From Erigeron canadensis (taxonomy: Eukaryota > Streptophyta > Magnoliopsida > Asterales > Asteraceae), in the NCBI RefSeq assembly GCF_010389155.1, contig NC_057767.1:38911688-38975687 (forward strand): a stretch of 64,000 bases of DNA, read 5' to 3'. The notes beneath the pieces were generated by a model that was not told the DNA's origin, made no database searches, and saw only the letters and a program-made list of their open reading frames with translations. This document shows positions 22,801 through 35,600 of the stretch, piece after piece (position 1 is the first letter of the stretch; each line of letters starts with the position of its first letter). Position numbers and translations under genes: made by a program.

Positions 22801-25800
22801 CCCTATAGAGTATTCCACATGATTCTATCCGCACCCCATGTTGATAATTGTACAAGCGTCATTTACATCTTAAAACAAGTCAGTGTTGTTTAAAATTCTT
22901 TTCAGCTCACATACAACCTCAAGATGGAGGGCCCAAGTGTTGTGCATGTTTCCACCTTATTGATTCCCCTGTTCAAGCACTTCAATTTATAGACCATGGA
23001 GCTAAACTAGCTGCTGCACATGAATGTGGCCGTGTAATTTTACAGCTTATGCTTTTGTCCAAATTTTTTTACTGATTAATGCTTGATGTAATATTATTAT
23101 TTGTCTAAATAATATGCTCTCATTGCAGGTTGCAGTGCTTGATATGAACTTATTCTCCTTTTCATTCTTAATTGACTCTTCACCTAACCCTAGCACTCCA
23201 GTGATTTCCATGATCTGGAAATCATTTGTGTATAATGGCAATCATACTAAAAGTCCAAAAGATTCGTTGGCTAAGGATCTTGACAAAGGCGTAGAGAAAT
23301 TTATCTTTGTATCTACCAAAGATGCAAAGTTGTATGTATTTGATGGTGATAATCATCGCATAGTCAATTCTAAGCCATTGCAATTGAAAAGGGACACAAC
23401 TGCGATATCCATGCATGTTATAGGTAAGTATAACGGCTCTGCATAAAATAGTATTACCTTCATCCTAGATGTGTGACTTTCAACCCATTCAATCATAATT
23501 GGGTTGGTTTTGGTTTTGCTACTTGTTTAACAGGTAATGGCAAGTTTAGCTATATGAAATCGGGGTCAAAAGTCACTTAAAATGTATTTAAAAAGCAATA
23601 AACCTTTTAGTTTAGTTTCGCTATATAGTTTTTATAATCTTATGTAATAAAGTGCTTTCCCCGCCCAACGTGACAATTCTAACCGTTGCCCATTTTGAAC
23701 TAAACACATTTTGCCACCTCTACTCTCTTGCAAAATGCAACTTTGTCTTTTCCGGGAAGGATGAAAAGTCATAGGTAAATTTATGTACTTACCCTCATTG
23801 TTATCTAAAGACATTAATTGTTGGTAATGATTTTGGTCACAAGATACTTTGTGTCAACTTATTGGCTAGGTCATTAACAAGTCTTGGATGTTTGATATAT
23901 AGCAATAGTCTAAAAAGTTTACAAAATGAAAAGTTACATTTTTCAGGGAATGGAAGATATAATCCTTATTGTAAAATTTCAAATCTGACTTCTTCAAGGC
24001 ATCCTTTTACAATCTATGGTATATTTAACAACTATGCGACTATCACGTATATTCTTTCAGAGGGAAGTACTTCCATAGCCAAGTTGGCTGAAGAAAAGGA
24101 TTCTCCACAGTCTCCCAAGGATGTTGCAGCCAAAAATGAACCTCCAAGTGAAGTGGATCAAATGAAGATCAAGCATCAATCTCAGCCTGAGCGTATCAGT
24201 ACAGGATTGAGTACAATGGAATCACTTGTTCTACTGTGTTGCAAGGATGCACTTTGCTTGTATCGTCTAAAATCTGTGGTTCAGGTGTGGCTATGGCCCT
24301 CAATTTCCAACGTTTAGTAAAGATGGCAAAAGGGTGGGTTGGGATAACCCTTTAACAAACTTTAATTCCTTTCTTGACTTCATAAATAATGTTATGTAAT
24401 AAAATAAGATATACATCTAATTTGAGTCACTTCGTGTCATGTTTGACCCATTTGACCTCATCTATAACTATTCATGTTTTACTCATTGATTGTAGTAATG
24501 GGTCAAAATTGTCATCTATCCTTAAATGCCGGTGTGCTAATTATTTATGTTTTGGTAGGGAAATGAAAAACCATTGCATAAAGTTAAGCTTGAGAAGCCT
24601 TGTTGTTATACTTCAACTTTTAAGAAAGATGAAAAAACTTGCGGATTAGTGTTACTTTATCAATCTGGAGAATTAGAAATCAGGTATCTCTATCCGTCTA
24701 TTTTTCATTCCCGCATGCTGATAAACAGAACATTTGTGCTTATATTTTGGTAAGGTATGTTGACACCTATATTTGTACAGATCCTTGCCAGACCTAGACT
24801 TGGTGAAAGCAACCTCATTAATGTCTGTATTAAGGTGGAGTTTCAAGGCGAATATGCAGAGGACCATGTCCTCTACAGAAAATGGGAATATCGCCATGGT
24901 ATTATGCAGGAAACGTTAGAATATTGGAATTTATTTGAAGTTTATAAGATCTTTACATAAGAAATCTGAAGGGCACAAACATAAATTTTTTTGCTAATTT
25001 TTCAAATTGCATATAGTTATTCATGTGGTCATATGCCTAATTTGATTCATCAAAGATAATGACTATTACTTTTCTATCACATTCTTTTATATAGATTAAT
25101 GGTGCTGAATTGGCGTTTATCTCTGTACTGAATAGTGATGATGAATTCGGGTATTGGTAACTTTTATTTGTGACCATATTTCATACATATTTCACATATT
25201 CAAGATAACAGTTATTTGGTTGCATTCATTGCTGCAGGAATCTGGAATCTTTGCCTTCTCTTCATGATAAAGTGCTTGCAGCTGCACTAGAGGCTGTGAT
25301 TAGCAGTTCCCAAAGTCAAAAGAAAAAATTGGTTGAGAAACTCATTGATTACATTTTGTTCAAGCCTAATAATCTCCTCATTTATGTCATAGATGTGGGA
25401 ATCTTGATGATTTGGGTTAATTTTATTCTCAAACGAGTCAAATAAGAGGTGTCGTTAAAATGGGAATGGTTTAAATGAGCAGAGTGTGTACCCATGGATC
25501 TAAATCTTACTATAGTGAACATTGTTTCTATGATCATATATAATAGACAATAGTGTTTTCAGGTCAACCCAATTCTACCCCGCCTATATCAAGCCATACT
25601 ATTATGACATGTCTACTTTTCTATAGGATCCGTGAGACAATGACCATGCTAAAGTTAATTATATTTTATCTTTGTTGATGCAGGGTCTCCCTGGAGCACT
25701 TGTTAATATCCTCAAAGGATTTAGATCAGGAAAAGCAAATAATAATATCAGTTTTCATGAAGATTTTGCGTCAGGTTTTCGCAATCTGGAAAGGATCTTT

Positions 25801-27353
25801 TCAAAAAATCCATTTCCAGATCCACATGAAAGCACTATTATTGATCAGGAAGATGTAGAACTTGATATAGGTAGTCTGGCTATGTAAAGTTGCAAAATGG
25901 GTAGTTTGGGTTTAAGTTCAATGCGGGTAAGAGGTTAAAATGTGTCAAACTGAACAGCTAAACAAATTTCCGAAATTTTAAATAAAAAAACGATTAGTGT
26001 GCCTAAATATGATTACAGAAGTTATACACTATAATCTATCTGTTTTAGTATCTTAGTTTAACAGGTTTTAGCCTTAAAATCACACTTTGGCGAGTTATGA
26101 CCCTTCAGAAATAGGAACATAGCCCTGATTGATCCTTCCATAAGTAATTGGATTGAAATTATATTTCAGACTCTCTAGTTTGATACTTGTACGACTAACT
26201 TACCTTTGTATGTATATATAATGATGCAGATGACATTGAAATTGATGAACCTGTAACCATGCCAACCACTTCATCACATACAAAACAAAAAGAGGAAGTT
26301 GGTATGTTTGAAATGATTCGTTAATCCTTTTTTATTGGTCTTCTAATGAACTGACCAATATTGCATAATAGCTGACCTACTACTCGTTACGAAACAAACA
26401 GAGGAAGTTGGCATGTTAGAAATAATTTGTCGTTCCTTTCTTATATGATTTATAATGAGCTGATTAATACTGCACAATCATATGAATGCAGGAAAGAGGA
26501 CAGACAGGCAAAAATTATTTGATGACGACAATGCTGATCCGACACCCCGACTCCGCACACGTGAAGAAATCATTGCTAAATATAGAAAGGCTGGGGTAAA
26601 TTTTATAAATAGTAATTATAAGAGTAGTAATTATTCAAGGAGGTTCACTTGTGATTGTAGTCAACGGATGTCTAATGGGTCATGCTATACTGATTCTTTC
26701 CAGGATGATGCTTCCTCAGCAGCAGGACAAGCAAGAAACAAGCTTTTGGAGCGCCAGGAAAAGCTTGAGGTAGGATTTCCATCATGTAGACACAGCATCC
26801 AACCTATTAAAAAAAAGTATTTGCTGAGCCCCATCATATTTTATTTATAACTAAATGGTTATAGATTAGTCAAATAGCAACAGTTAACTTCACATATGCT
26901 TATATAGAACTGTTATAACCATTAGTCCAAATAATTCAAACAGCCACAATTGTAAAGGCTGAAAAACTCAGACCAAAATCATTCAGTTATTTCCAGAAAG
27001 GCAAAGACTATTACACCTGTGTCTCAATTCTACCTGTTTATCACATTTCCTCAACTTTCTTTCTTTTCATTTTGCTAGTTTACCTATTAGTTTTAAAATA
27101 TAACCTAACCCAATTCATAATCGATCAAAAACCACCTGTACTCTCATCATTACTTGTTTTCAAGTTTTAACAAACTCAACTTCATGAAATTCACAAATGT
27201 GATAACTTTGGGTCTTTGGTTTTTTATTCTCTTCCCTTTTGTCAGAAAATCAGCAAGAGGACTCAAGATCTAAGTAATGAAGCTGAGGACTTTGCATCCT
27301 TGGCAAACGAGCTCGTAAAGGCCATGGAACGTAGAAAATGGTGGCAAATATGA
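16841..27353 (+). CDS. Tomosyn / Lgl-like WD40 protein with C-terminal R-SNARE
   Basis: Tomosyn-type proteins bind syntaxin/SNAP-25-type SNAREs through a VAMP-like tail and modulate exocytosis. Twenty-four exons: 16841-16888, 17389-17516, 17854-17938, 18101-18154, 18262-18353, 18440-18540, 19276-19351, 19532-19964, 20952-21281, 21370-21570, 22091-22189, 22532-22604, 22906-23033, 23129-23423, 24061-24284, 24559-24683, 24781-24898, 25095-25150, 25238-25331, 25684-25870, 26230-26301, 26492-26595, 26704-26769, 27246-27353. They join in frame to 1098 residues, near the family length. The N-terminal two thirds hold WD40 blades (IQVWNLENRSL, LIILWDI, GSVRIWDA). The C-terminus PRLRTREEIIAKYRKAG...LLERQEKLE...RRKWWQI is the R-SNARE, with zero-layer Arg at about 1058 and no membrane anchor. 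The start MFAKKLIQ matches the family; an in-frame ATG at 16721 is less likely. The donor at 19352 is GC. The exon at 25238-25331 ends at a weak donor. Closest known type is Arabidopsis At5g05570. Confidence 0.93.
19352..19531 (+). other. GC-AG intron in the tomosyn-like gene
   Basis: The exon ends ...SSGNR with AG, followed by GCAAGA. The next exon continues VLIAYESG in the required phase. The nearest GT downstream would force a stop. Confidence 0.75.
21616..22018. mobile_element. hAT-like non-autonomous element in a tomosyn intron
   Basis: Ends TAGAGATAGCAAAATGG and, inverted, TAGAGGTAGCAATTTCGG. Flanking octamers ATCAAAAT and ATGTAAAT match at 6 of 8 places, as for an old hAT duplication. 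Related debris (GGGTCAAAATGGG, GCCACCTCTA) lies in other introns near 20000-20880, 22225-22480, 23460-23730, 24320-24500 and 25890-26110. Confidence 0.65.
26277..26479 (+). repeat. Tandem duplication of an exon end plus intron
   Basis: About 26277-26371 (exon end ...KQKEEV, donor and intron start) is repeated at 26386-26479. The second copy keeps GAGGAAGTTGG but its donor is GCATGT instead of GTATGT. It lies inside the intron 26302-26491. Confidence 0.8.
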
Positions 27354-27873
27354 TTAAAGTTTGTTGTATCTCCGTTTCCAGAGAATATTTAATTCAAAGC
27401 GTATGACATCCATTTGCGAATATGAGATATCACATGCCCTCCAGTTTTCTTTCACATTACGAGTAATTCTGGACAAGTTCAATTAAGCTTGTTTCAAGTA
27501 TAAACATGTACTATACAAAGTTAATCTGACGAATGTAAGTGCGAAAAGGTGTTTGTAGTGTAGAAAACAGAGGTTGGGGTGTATATTACTATTGTGATAG
27601 TTTCAAGTGCACTGCTACTAACTTCTTGTATATTTTAAGTTTTGAGTAATTGGAAAATAGAGTTATCACTGAACCTTTACCATTCCAAAAAGAATTATAT
27701 TATAGATGTGGAAAAGGCCAACCAGCATCAAGGTGTAGTATGGTCGTAAGAACTTTCAAATTCGAACTTTCGTGGGTAAATTTCTTAAGGCCGGTACGTA
27801 ACGTGGTGTATCATGTATGACTGTATGGGGTTTGATCCATAATAAATGCTTACAGTTTTTTTTTTTTTTTCAA

Positions 27874-27878
<5 letters not shown>

Positions 27879-27917
<39 letters not shown>
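27879..27917. repeat. (TA)n microsatellite
   Basis: TA run bordering the left end of the inverted-repeat element at 27918. Confidence 0.95.
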
Positions 27918-27919
<2 letters not shown>

Positions 27920-27964
27920 AGATAATATGAGAACTAAGAAATTGTCGAGAAGTGCGAGAACTAA

Positions 27965-28085
27965 TCATAACCATTAGATTAGTTAAATCAAGGGTTAGAA
28001 AGCATTAATGGCATTTGTGTAAATAAAGTTTAGATTAGTTAAATCAAGGGTTAGAAAGCATCAATGGCATTTGTGTAAATAAAGT
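27965..28085. repeat. Tandem duplication of about 57 bp
   Basis: TTAGATTAGTTAAATCAAGG...GGCATTTGTGTAAATAAAGTT occurs twice in a row with one or two differences. Confidence 0.88.
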
Positions 28086-28151
28086 TTCTCTTTTAAAGAC
28101 GTGGTCCGTGTAAAAGGGCAGAAGAGGAATATTGAATTGATATATAATTTA

Positions 28152-29310
28152 ATTTAGGGATTATGGCATTGGAGTGTAACTAACTATGACTCAATGGTTA
28201 TGTAATGTAGTGACCTTTCAAATTGGCTATCTGATGTAAGTACCTTTCATTTTTGTTCTTTTAATGTATCGGTTGACATGTTGTACCTGTAACCGGTAAC
28301 AATGTTAGTTTTACTTTGGGATTATGGCACTAGAGTGTAACCAACTATGACTGAATGGTTATGTTATGTAGTTGTCTTTAAAACTGGCTATTTAATGTAA
28401 GAACCTCTCATTTTTGTACTTTTCATATACCGGTTGACCTGTTGTACGGTCATGGTTACGGTTGTGGGTTATGAACTCCGACGAAATGGATGGTGGATGG
28501 TCTTAGACTCTGACGAGGTTGTAGTGGGTGGTCTCGGTCTCATTTTTTCTTCCATTTAATAGGTGTGGCCATCTCTCTACCGTCTCCACATCCGGACACG
28601 TGCCACCGCTGATTGCCACCAATAAAATAAACAAATGTCAGCCGCCACCCAGACAAACACCGTCATCATTCTCTGTCAGAATCTCCCCCGTTTACCCTAT
28701 TGTAAACCAAAGTTGCTGGATCTTGCTTGTGGTGGGGATGGGATGGCCGCATCTTTATAGTTAATGATGATGGGGTGATCATAACACAATCCGATTTGTG
28801 GATTAGGGTTTGAGTATGATTATTATTGAATTGTGTTCTGAAATCAATAAATGTATATATGCATCTATCTATATCTAGTGTTGATTTGTGTTCGAGATTG
28901 AAGTTAGACATTTAGTTACAGTTTCACATTTTCTCTCCGGAAAAAATTATTGTTCCCGAAGATAGTGCCAGAATTAGCCGGAGAAGATGACCAAAGTATA
29001 AAGTCGTCGGAGTAACCCGGTAGGATACATCGAGTGAGCAAAATAAAGAGGTTCTTACATCAATTTTAACACTTTCGTAGGTTACTACATTACATAACCA
29101 TTCACTCATAGTTGGTTACACTCCGGTGCCTTAATCCCTATTCTTTTTACGTCCAACGTGGCATTACCGGTTATAAGTAGGATGTTACCTGGTAGGATAC
29201 ATTAAAAGAACAAAAATGAAATGTACTTACAACCAATTTGAAAGGTCACTACATTATATAACCATTGAGTCATAGTTGGTTACATTCTGGTGCCATAATC
29301 CCTTTAATTT
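28152..29310. repeat. Nested inverted repeats in A-B-B'-A' order
   Basis: GGGATTATGGCA..GGAGTGTAAC and following sequence occurs directly at about 28152 and 28317. It recurs inverted ending near 29145 and 29310. Each unit is 100-160 bp. The outer pair resemble each other most. Confidence 0.85.
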
Positions 29311-30000
29311 ATCTCCTAATTAAAACACAATTCCTGATGTTCACTGCCACCGATTCTCTTTCAACAAAATACGGTAAAAAATAAATCAATCTATAATGAA
29401 AAGAAAATCACAATTTCAAGCAAATATTCTGTGAAATTAAACTGATCAACTAACAATCCGGGATATACTAATTGGCTGTTTAGAGAAGACACTCATTTTA
29501 TCGATATGAAAAGAGGTATTTTTTAACCTAAAAAGTTTCATTGCTTTTGTAAACTTTTTTATATATTAGTCACCTAAATCAACTAATGGTTTTTCGAGTG
29601 ATTGTTGTTTCCATTAATTGGTTGGAATACGGAGATATAGCGAGATGATAAGAATATCGACATCCTTTAATTGGGATACCAATTAAGTTTTTCTAATTGT
29701 TTGGGGGAAAATGAGGGTTTCTTAAGTTTATAACTGGTTATTCAGTAATATTCAATATTCTTAATGTAGGGTTTTTTGTTTTTTCCGTTAAATAAGATAA
29801 TAGTCAAGTATTGATGTATGAACAAGTATTTTGACATTTGTGTGATGTAGTGAACTCAGATTTGTCTGCACTCAAATGGATGATTTTTTTTGGTGGGTGA
29901 GTAAAGAAGATAGTAAGTCATAGAATGATACACATGTTATTAGATACATGTATGATTTTTTTTTTGTATTGTGGACACATGTTCTATCTGTGTGCACCTG

Positions 30001-30263
30001 TATGTGACTCGGTTCACCTATGTTTATGTGATTCCGTGTATATATGTGTGGGCTCTCTGTACACATTTGTATGTGAGACGGTTCACCTGTGTCTGTGTGG
30101 TTCTGTGTACACATTTGTATGTGACTCGGTTCACCTATGTTTATGTGATTTTGTGTATATATGTGTGGGCTCTCTGTACACATTTGTATGTGAGACGGTT
30201 CACCAGTGTCTGTGTGGTTCTGTGTACACATTTGTATGTGACTCGGTTCACCTATGTTTATGT
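30001..30263. repeat. 117-bp minisatellite, 2.2 copies
   Basis: TATGTGACTCGGTTCACC starts at 30001, 30118 and 30235, exactly 117 bp apart. Each unit holds a related half starting TATGTGAGACGGTTCACC. The period is a multiple of three, so frames on both strands stay open by chance. Not treated as coding. Confidence 0.95.
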
Positions 30264-30569
30264 GTTTCACATGTGTTGTGACTGTTTATGTATGTGTGTT
30301 TTGTTTGACTAAACATATGTGTTCATGTGGTAAAAATGTGGTATGATGGTTAAAGCATGAGGTTCGTATTTAATAACGTGTGTTTTGGGATGTACTAAAA
30401 CGTATGTGTGTACTACATTGCAACATATATTACATAAATGTGTTATGAATTTGTTTCTTTTTAATGATTTGGTAAATGCATATCGACACATGTTACTATT
30501 GTTTTTAGTGATTTGTTAGATCTTGGACCCATGTGAAAATAATGTTGGTATTGTAACAATGTGAACAAG

Positions 30570-31250
30570 TTTAAGAGAATTATCGTTGGGTAAACTGAAG
30601 CTTTCACAACAGAACTTCAAGAATACATAGTTGGAGACTTGGGGCTTCCTCTACTGCTGTGGCTGATAAGTCCATTCCAAGGTAGAGAGCTATCCGAGGC
30701 AAAAACCGAATACAACAAACACCATTTTGCAACATGATTGGTGGCCCAGGGGGCATTGGCCCGTTTGAAAGACGTATGGAAGACGATTCATGGAGTAATG
30801 TGGTGACCCAGATAAGACTAAGTTACCTATAGGCTATAGCTTATTCTGGCTTGTTACATCCTTCATAATATCTTGACATGGAAGATGTCTGACTTTGATT
30901 GTTAAACATGACTCGGGGTATCGCCTTGAGGCTTGTGACATGGTGAATAAGATTGCGTCACTTTCGAGAGATAAGTTGGCTTTTACTTGTCGGGAAGACT
31001 ACATGCTTGATCTTTTTCAGACATTTGGTTCAAGAATGTGTATATTACATACATAGCAAAAAGATTAAAGCTTCAGATAGTAGGTGTTTGTATTTACATA
31101 TATATTTTATAAGCAGATTGCACTTTTATCCAATTTGCATTCTTATTAAGGTTTTTGAGAGTTTGAAATTAACTATTCGATATTTCAACTCATATGATAA
31201 GTTTAAAACTTACTTATCTAAAATCTTAACTATATGAAGCTGCATAACTA
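30570..31250. other. Unrecognised, relatively GC-richer stretch
   Basis: Higher GC than its surroundings, with no long ORF or recognisable domain. May be a captured or decayed gene fragment inside the inverted-repeat element. Confidence 0.3.
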
Positions 31251-31604
31251 TAAAACGCAGTCTTAAACAATGGTGCTAGCTATCCTCTTCCTTTGAAGGA
31301 ATTTTAATGTCATTTTTATAATCCATTTTGATTTATTTTTTTAAACAAAACTTTGTTAAATGCGGATGATAATTACCAATTCATGGAAATGATCGGGTAA
31401 AAAGAGTATTGTTAACTTAACAGCCTTGAGATTGTAACTGCACCAGTTATTCACGGGGGAATTTTAATTTCAACTAATAATTAAGTAATTGTATTTATAG
31501 AATTACAATATTACCCTTGCACATATTAAGGAAATAATGGTTCTCGTGGTTCTCGACATTTTTTGTGATTCTCATTTTAACTTTTTAATATATATATATA
31601 CATA

Positions 31605-32000
31605 TAGGGGACAATCAAATAAAAAATAGTATTAAAATAAGAATGGTAAGAAAACTTAAAAATCATCATTTTGATGTATTAAAAGTCCATAAAACTAACA
31701 TAGTGCATAACTAATTATCATTATTTAAGTGTATAACAACACATTGGCCTGTCAAAATCAAGAAAATCACGTTTTTTGTTTTGTGCATCCATCTTGGATG
31801 CATATTCTTCAAAATGACGCATCCACCAAAAAACGTGATTTTTTCGATTTTGACGGATCAATGTGTTGTTAAACATTTAAATAATGATAATTAGTTATGC
31901 ACTAAGTTAGTTTTATAGACTTTTAATGCATCAAAATGATGTTTTTTAAGTGTTTTCACCATTCTTATTTTAAGACTGTTCTTACTGGAGTGTTACCCTA
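31605..32000. mobile_element. Foldback MITE, 396 bp (family F1)
   Basis: Two long arms face each other: TAGTATTAAAATAAGAATGG ... AATTATCATTATTTAAGTGT and its inverse. The centre is near ATCTTGGATGCATATTCTTC. A second, partly deleted copy lies at 62676-62915. Confidence 0.85.
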
Positions 32001-32648
32001 TATATATATATATCATATATATATATATATGATATGTATATACTACCTAATGATACAAGATTCCGTAGTAATGGTATATATGCTTCCCACTGCACCTTTT
32101 TTTTTTTTTTTTTCATATATAGTGTAGAAGAAATTAGATATTAATTGTTGAAAGTTTATGTGGCAGGCAAATGAATGATGATAATAATTTTAATATAAAC
32201 AAATCATCAGGGGGCATTAATTCAGCAGTTACGTAGAGCTTCAAACTGTGTTTTACTTATCTGTATTAGGCAAATTCTTATATTTTATGATGAATGATGA
32301 TATTACTGTGGACATGTTTTCTTTTCTGCAAGTGGTTTACTTTGTATATCTTCTGCTTTGATTCTAACATGTGACTTTCACGACACAGAACCCAAACAAT
32401 CGACCAGCCTGATTTGCATTGGGGTGTTACTTACTTATTTTCCTTTCCATGTATATATGTAGGAAGAATATATGATTGAAGAGCAATACTGGCCGGCCGG
32501 GCAAGTCATTTAATTGAACATATATAAATTGTATCAGAGTAATATTCAAGTAATTTTAATTTGTTGATAACAAATATTTAGACAAATACTCAAGATCGAG
32601 ATCATTGATTATATATGTTGGAAATTATGGCATAGCGAACCATTTATT

Positions 32649-35600
32649 TTAATTTGGACGAGATTTGATCAGTGACTCCACTTGTGATTTCCCATGAAGA
32701 CCATTTAACCTGATGAAAGTACGGTACTCGTTAAATGTCATTGGCTGATACAGAGCTGGCTCGTTGTTTGTTAGTAGCTGCTTGGCAGGCTCAATGGCGA
32801 TATCTCCCCTTGGATTGTAGAAGAAAGCCAGCGAGACCCGCTCTTCTCTTGAATTAACCACCACACGGTGCTCCACGCTCTTGTACTTTGCATTGCTTAC
32901 CACCTACACACACACACACAATTTAATATTCCTCACATAATGTACGTACGTGTGCATGTAAAGAGACATACGAATTGAATCTAGAAAGAGAGATCGGGGA
33001 GTATATGGACCTGAAGTTGATCAGCAAGGTTAACAATGAAAGCATTAGGAATAGGTTTAACGGTGACCCAAGCGTCACCTTTACGTACTTGTAGGCCAGA
33101 AACACGATCATCTGGTAACAAAATGGTAATACCCCCTGGATCCGAGTGGGGTGAGATTCCCAGGGTCAAATCAGGTTGCGGACACTTTGGATACAAGTTA
33201 ACTCTCAGTGAAGCCCCAATTCCTTGTTTCCCTCCAAATGCATTCTCAAGATAATCCTCATCTTCCGATCCAAGGTTCAACGACAAAACTTTCATCAATT
33301 TGCCACATAGTTTCAAAACTTGTTCGCTGTACTCGCCCACCAATTCCCTACGTACGTACACATGCACCCATCAATCTAAACATTATACATATGCACTTCC
33401 TTAAGTACTCGTATTTATTTTGCTTTCTTTAACGACTAATTAACATTGTTCATGTCAATGGATGTTGTCAATATAATCAACAAATTAGTTAATTAATTAA
33501 TAATAAATAGGATATGATCAAGTCATTGTTTTCTGAGCGTTTCGTCAAGAACTAAAAGTAAGTTCAAGGCTTATGATTATGTTCTTCATGATCGAGAACA
33601 TTAATTAATGTCTTTCGTGGAGAAAATTAATGAGATGTATATAATGCATGTCAATGGATGTTGTCAATATAATCAACAATAAACGTAATATAGGTTTTAA
33701 TTACATGACAATATATTATATATGATGCATGGTCGTTGATGGTAATTTTTCACAATCCATTGTCCTTGAAATTAAATGTGTTCTCGATCGATCTAGAGCT
33801 AAGAATTGAATATGTCATAATGATCGAAATTGAATATTTCAATTAAATTGACTACTATACAGGTGTTCCAGAATGCCACATCTGAGTTTGTTGACTATTT
33901 ACTTATCCAATATCTATTATTGACCACTACAACGATGGCTTTTCTAGCATTTGTGCATTTGTATGAATTAAAGACCAAAGGTCAATAAAGATCAAATCTT
34001 CTACAAAGTTGAATAACATGCATGCATGCTTGTATAATAATATAAATTTCACATTATAAAATGTATATACTTACAAAATGACATGTTTTCATCAAAGTTG
34101 ACTTAGTATAACTGCCGAAGATTTCCAATATATACTAGATTTATGCCCGCACAATATGACAGCGATGGGGTTAGTGATGGTGGAGGTGGTGGTGGTGGTG
34201 ATAGTGGTGGGGGCGGCAGTGAGGATGGTGATGGGGACGACGATGGTGGTGAATATAAAAGTAATGGATGTTAAATGTGATATTGTAATTATTTTAAGTG
34301 TTGGGGGATCTATACTGTAAATTATTTCATAAAAAGTATTATAGATATACTAGATGGAAATGTTTAAATTAGTTAATAAAGGAAAATGGTATTTTTGGGT
34401 TTTTAAAGGCAAAAAGTTTTAAAAAATTAATGGTTAGTTTGTTTTATTAGATAGTATAAATATACATGCATAATTAGTGTAAAAGCATCTCTAATGGTTA
34501 TTTTTTAAAAGATTTTTTTTTAAAAACTTTCCATTTTAATAGAAAAAAGCTTTTACAAGTTTAAAATTGAATAAAAAATATTACTTTAGTATAGAGATAC
34601 ATTGAAAACAAGAACAATACGTTGATAAACATCAAATCTTTTATTTCATATCTCATCTAAAAAAATTATACATTATATCTAACTTTACATTTTTGAAAAC
34701 TTTTTACCATTGAAGTATTAAGGTTTTTAAAAAAAACTTTTTACAAATTCTTATACATTTTTATATAAAAAAGCTTTTGAAAAACTATTATTGTGGATGC
34801 TGTTAATTTAATTGCTGTATAAAATGCATACTAAAATCTTGTTAATTTGTTAACTTACTTAGTATATACGAGTAGATAGTAATTAAATAAATAAGACAAC
34901 TAATAAATTCTATTAGAAAAAAGATATACACCACTATACTTTTCTTTGATTTTATAATAATTATTAATTATAACAACAACAATTTGACACAGAAACCCAT
35001 TATATATGAGTATGTTCTTATATGGTAAATATACTCGCATCAAATTATACGGAAAGTATACATTTATATTGACCGTATAGTTAGTGTTGTGTTTATGTCA
35101 AATTGGAATGTTTTTATAACAGGAATCGAATTTGATGAATACCTAAGACAACAATAAGAATATTTAATTACGGGTACTACTATATATAATCGAGTCAACC
35201 AAAGAGATTATCATTCAATTTAGTCAACCATAATTAAATGCATTATGTAACAGAAAATATATATGAAAATTAAAATGAAGATTTAGCTATTTATTATACT
35301 TTAAAGTAGTGTTTAACTAATAATATCAATAATAACAAAATATCTAAATTAAAAGCGTGAATTTTTAAAGTCAAAATTTTTGTTAAATTTGAACTTAGTT
35401 AAGTTGTGTTTGTGTTTTAAAATTGTTTCATTAATATAATTTTTATCAAGTTTTGTATAATACTAAAAATATATATATTTAAGGTTAAAATTTATAAATA
35501 AAGATTTTGAACATTATAAAGGTTACACAATCATTGGGACCGAAGAAGTATATAGTTTTTGATTTTAGTTGACATATCTAAAGGACCAAGTTATTTGAGC

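Larger units (their letters stand above)
27918..31588. mobile_element. Candidate 3.7-kb terminal-inverted-repeat element
   Basis: The left end (ATGAGAACTAAGAAATTGTC, GAGAAGTGCGAGAAC) is matched inverted at about 31540-31588 (ATGAGAATCACAAAAAATGTC, GAGAACCACGAGAAC). TA-rich DNA lies on both sides. Inside are nested inverted repeats (28152-29310), a 117-bp minisatellite (30001-30263) and sequence I do not recognise. No transposase was seen. Class unknown. Confidence 0.55.

Noticed and set aside
29872..30312. Long overlapping ORFs on both strands
   Set aside because: Produced by the 117-bp minisatellite, whose period is a multiple of three.
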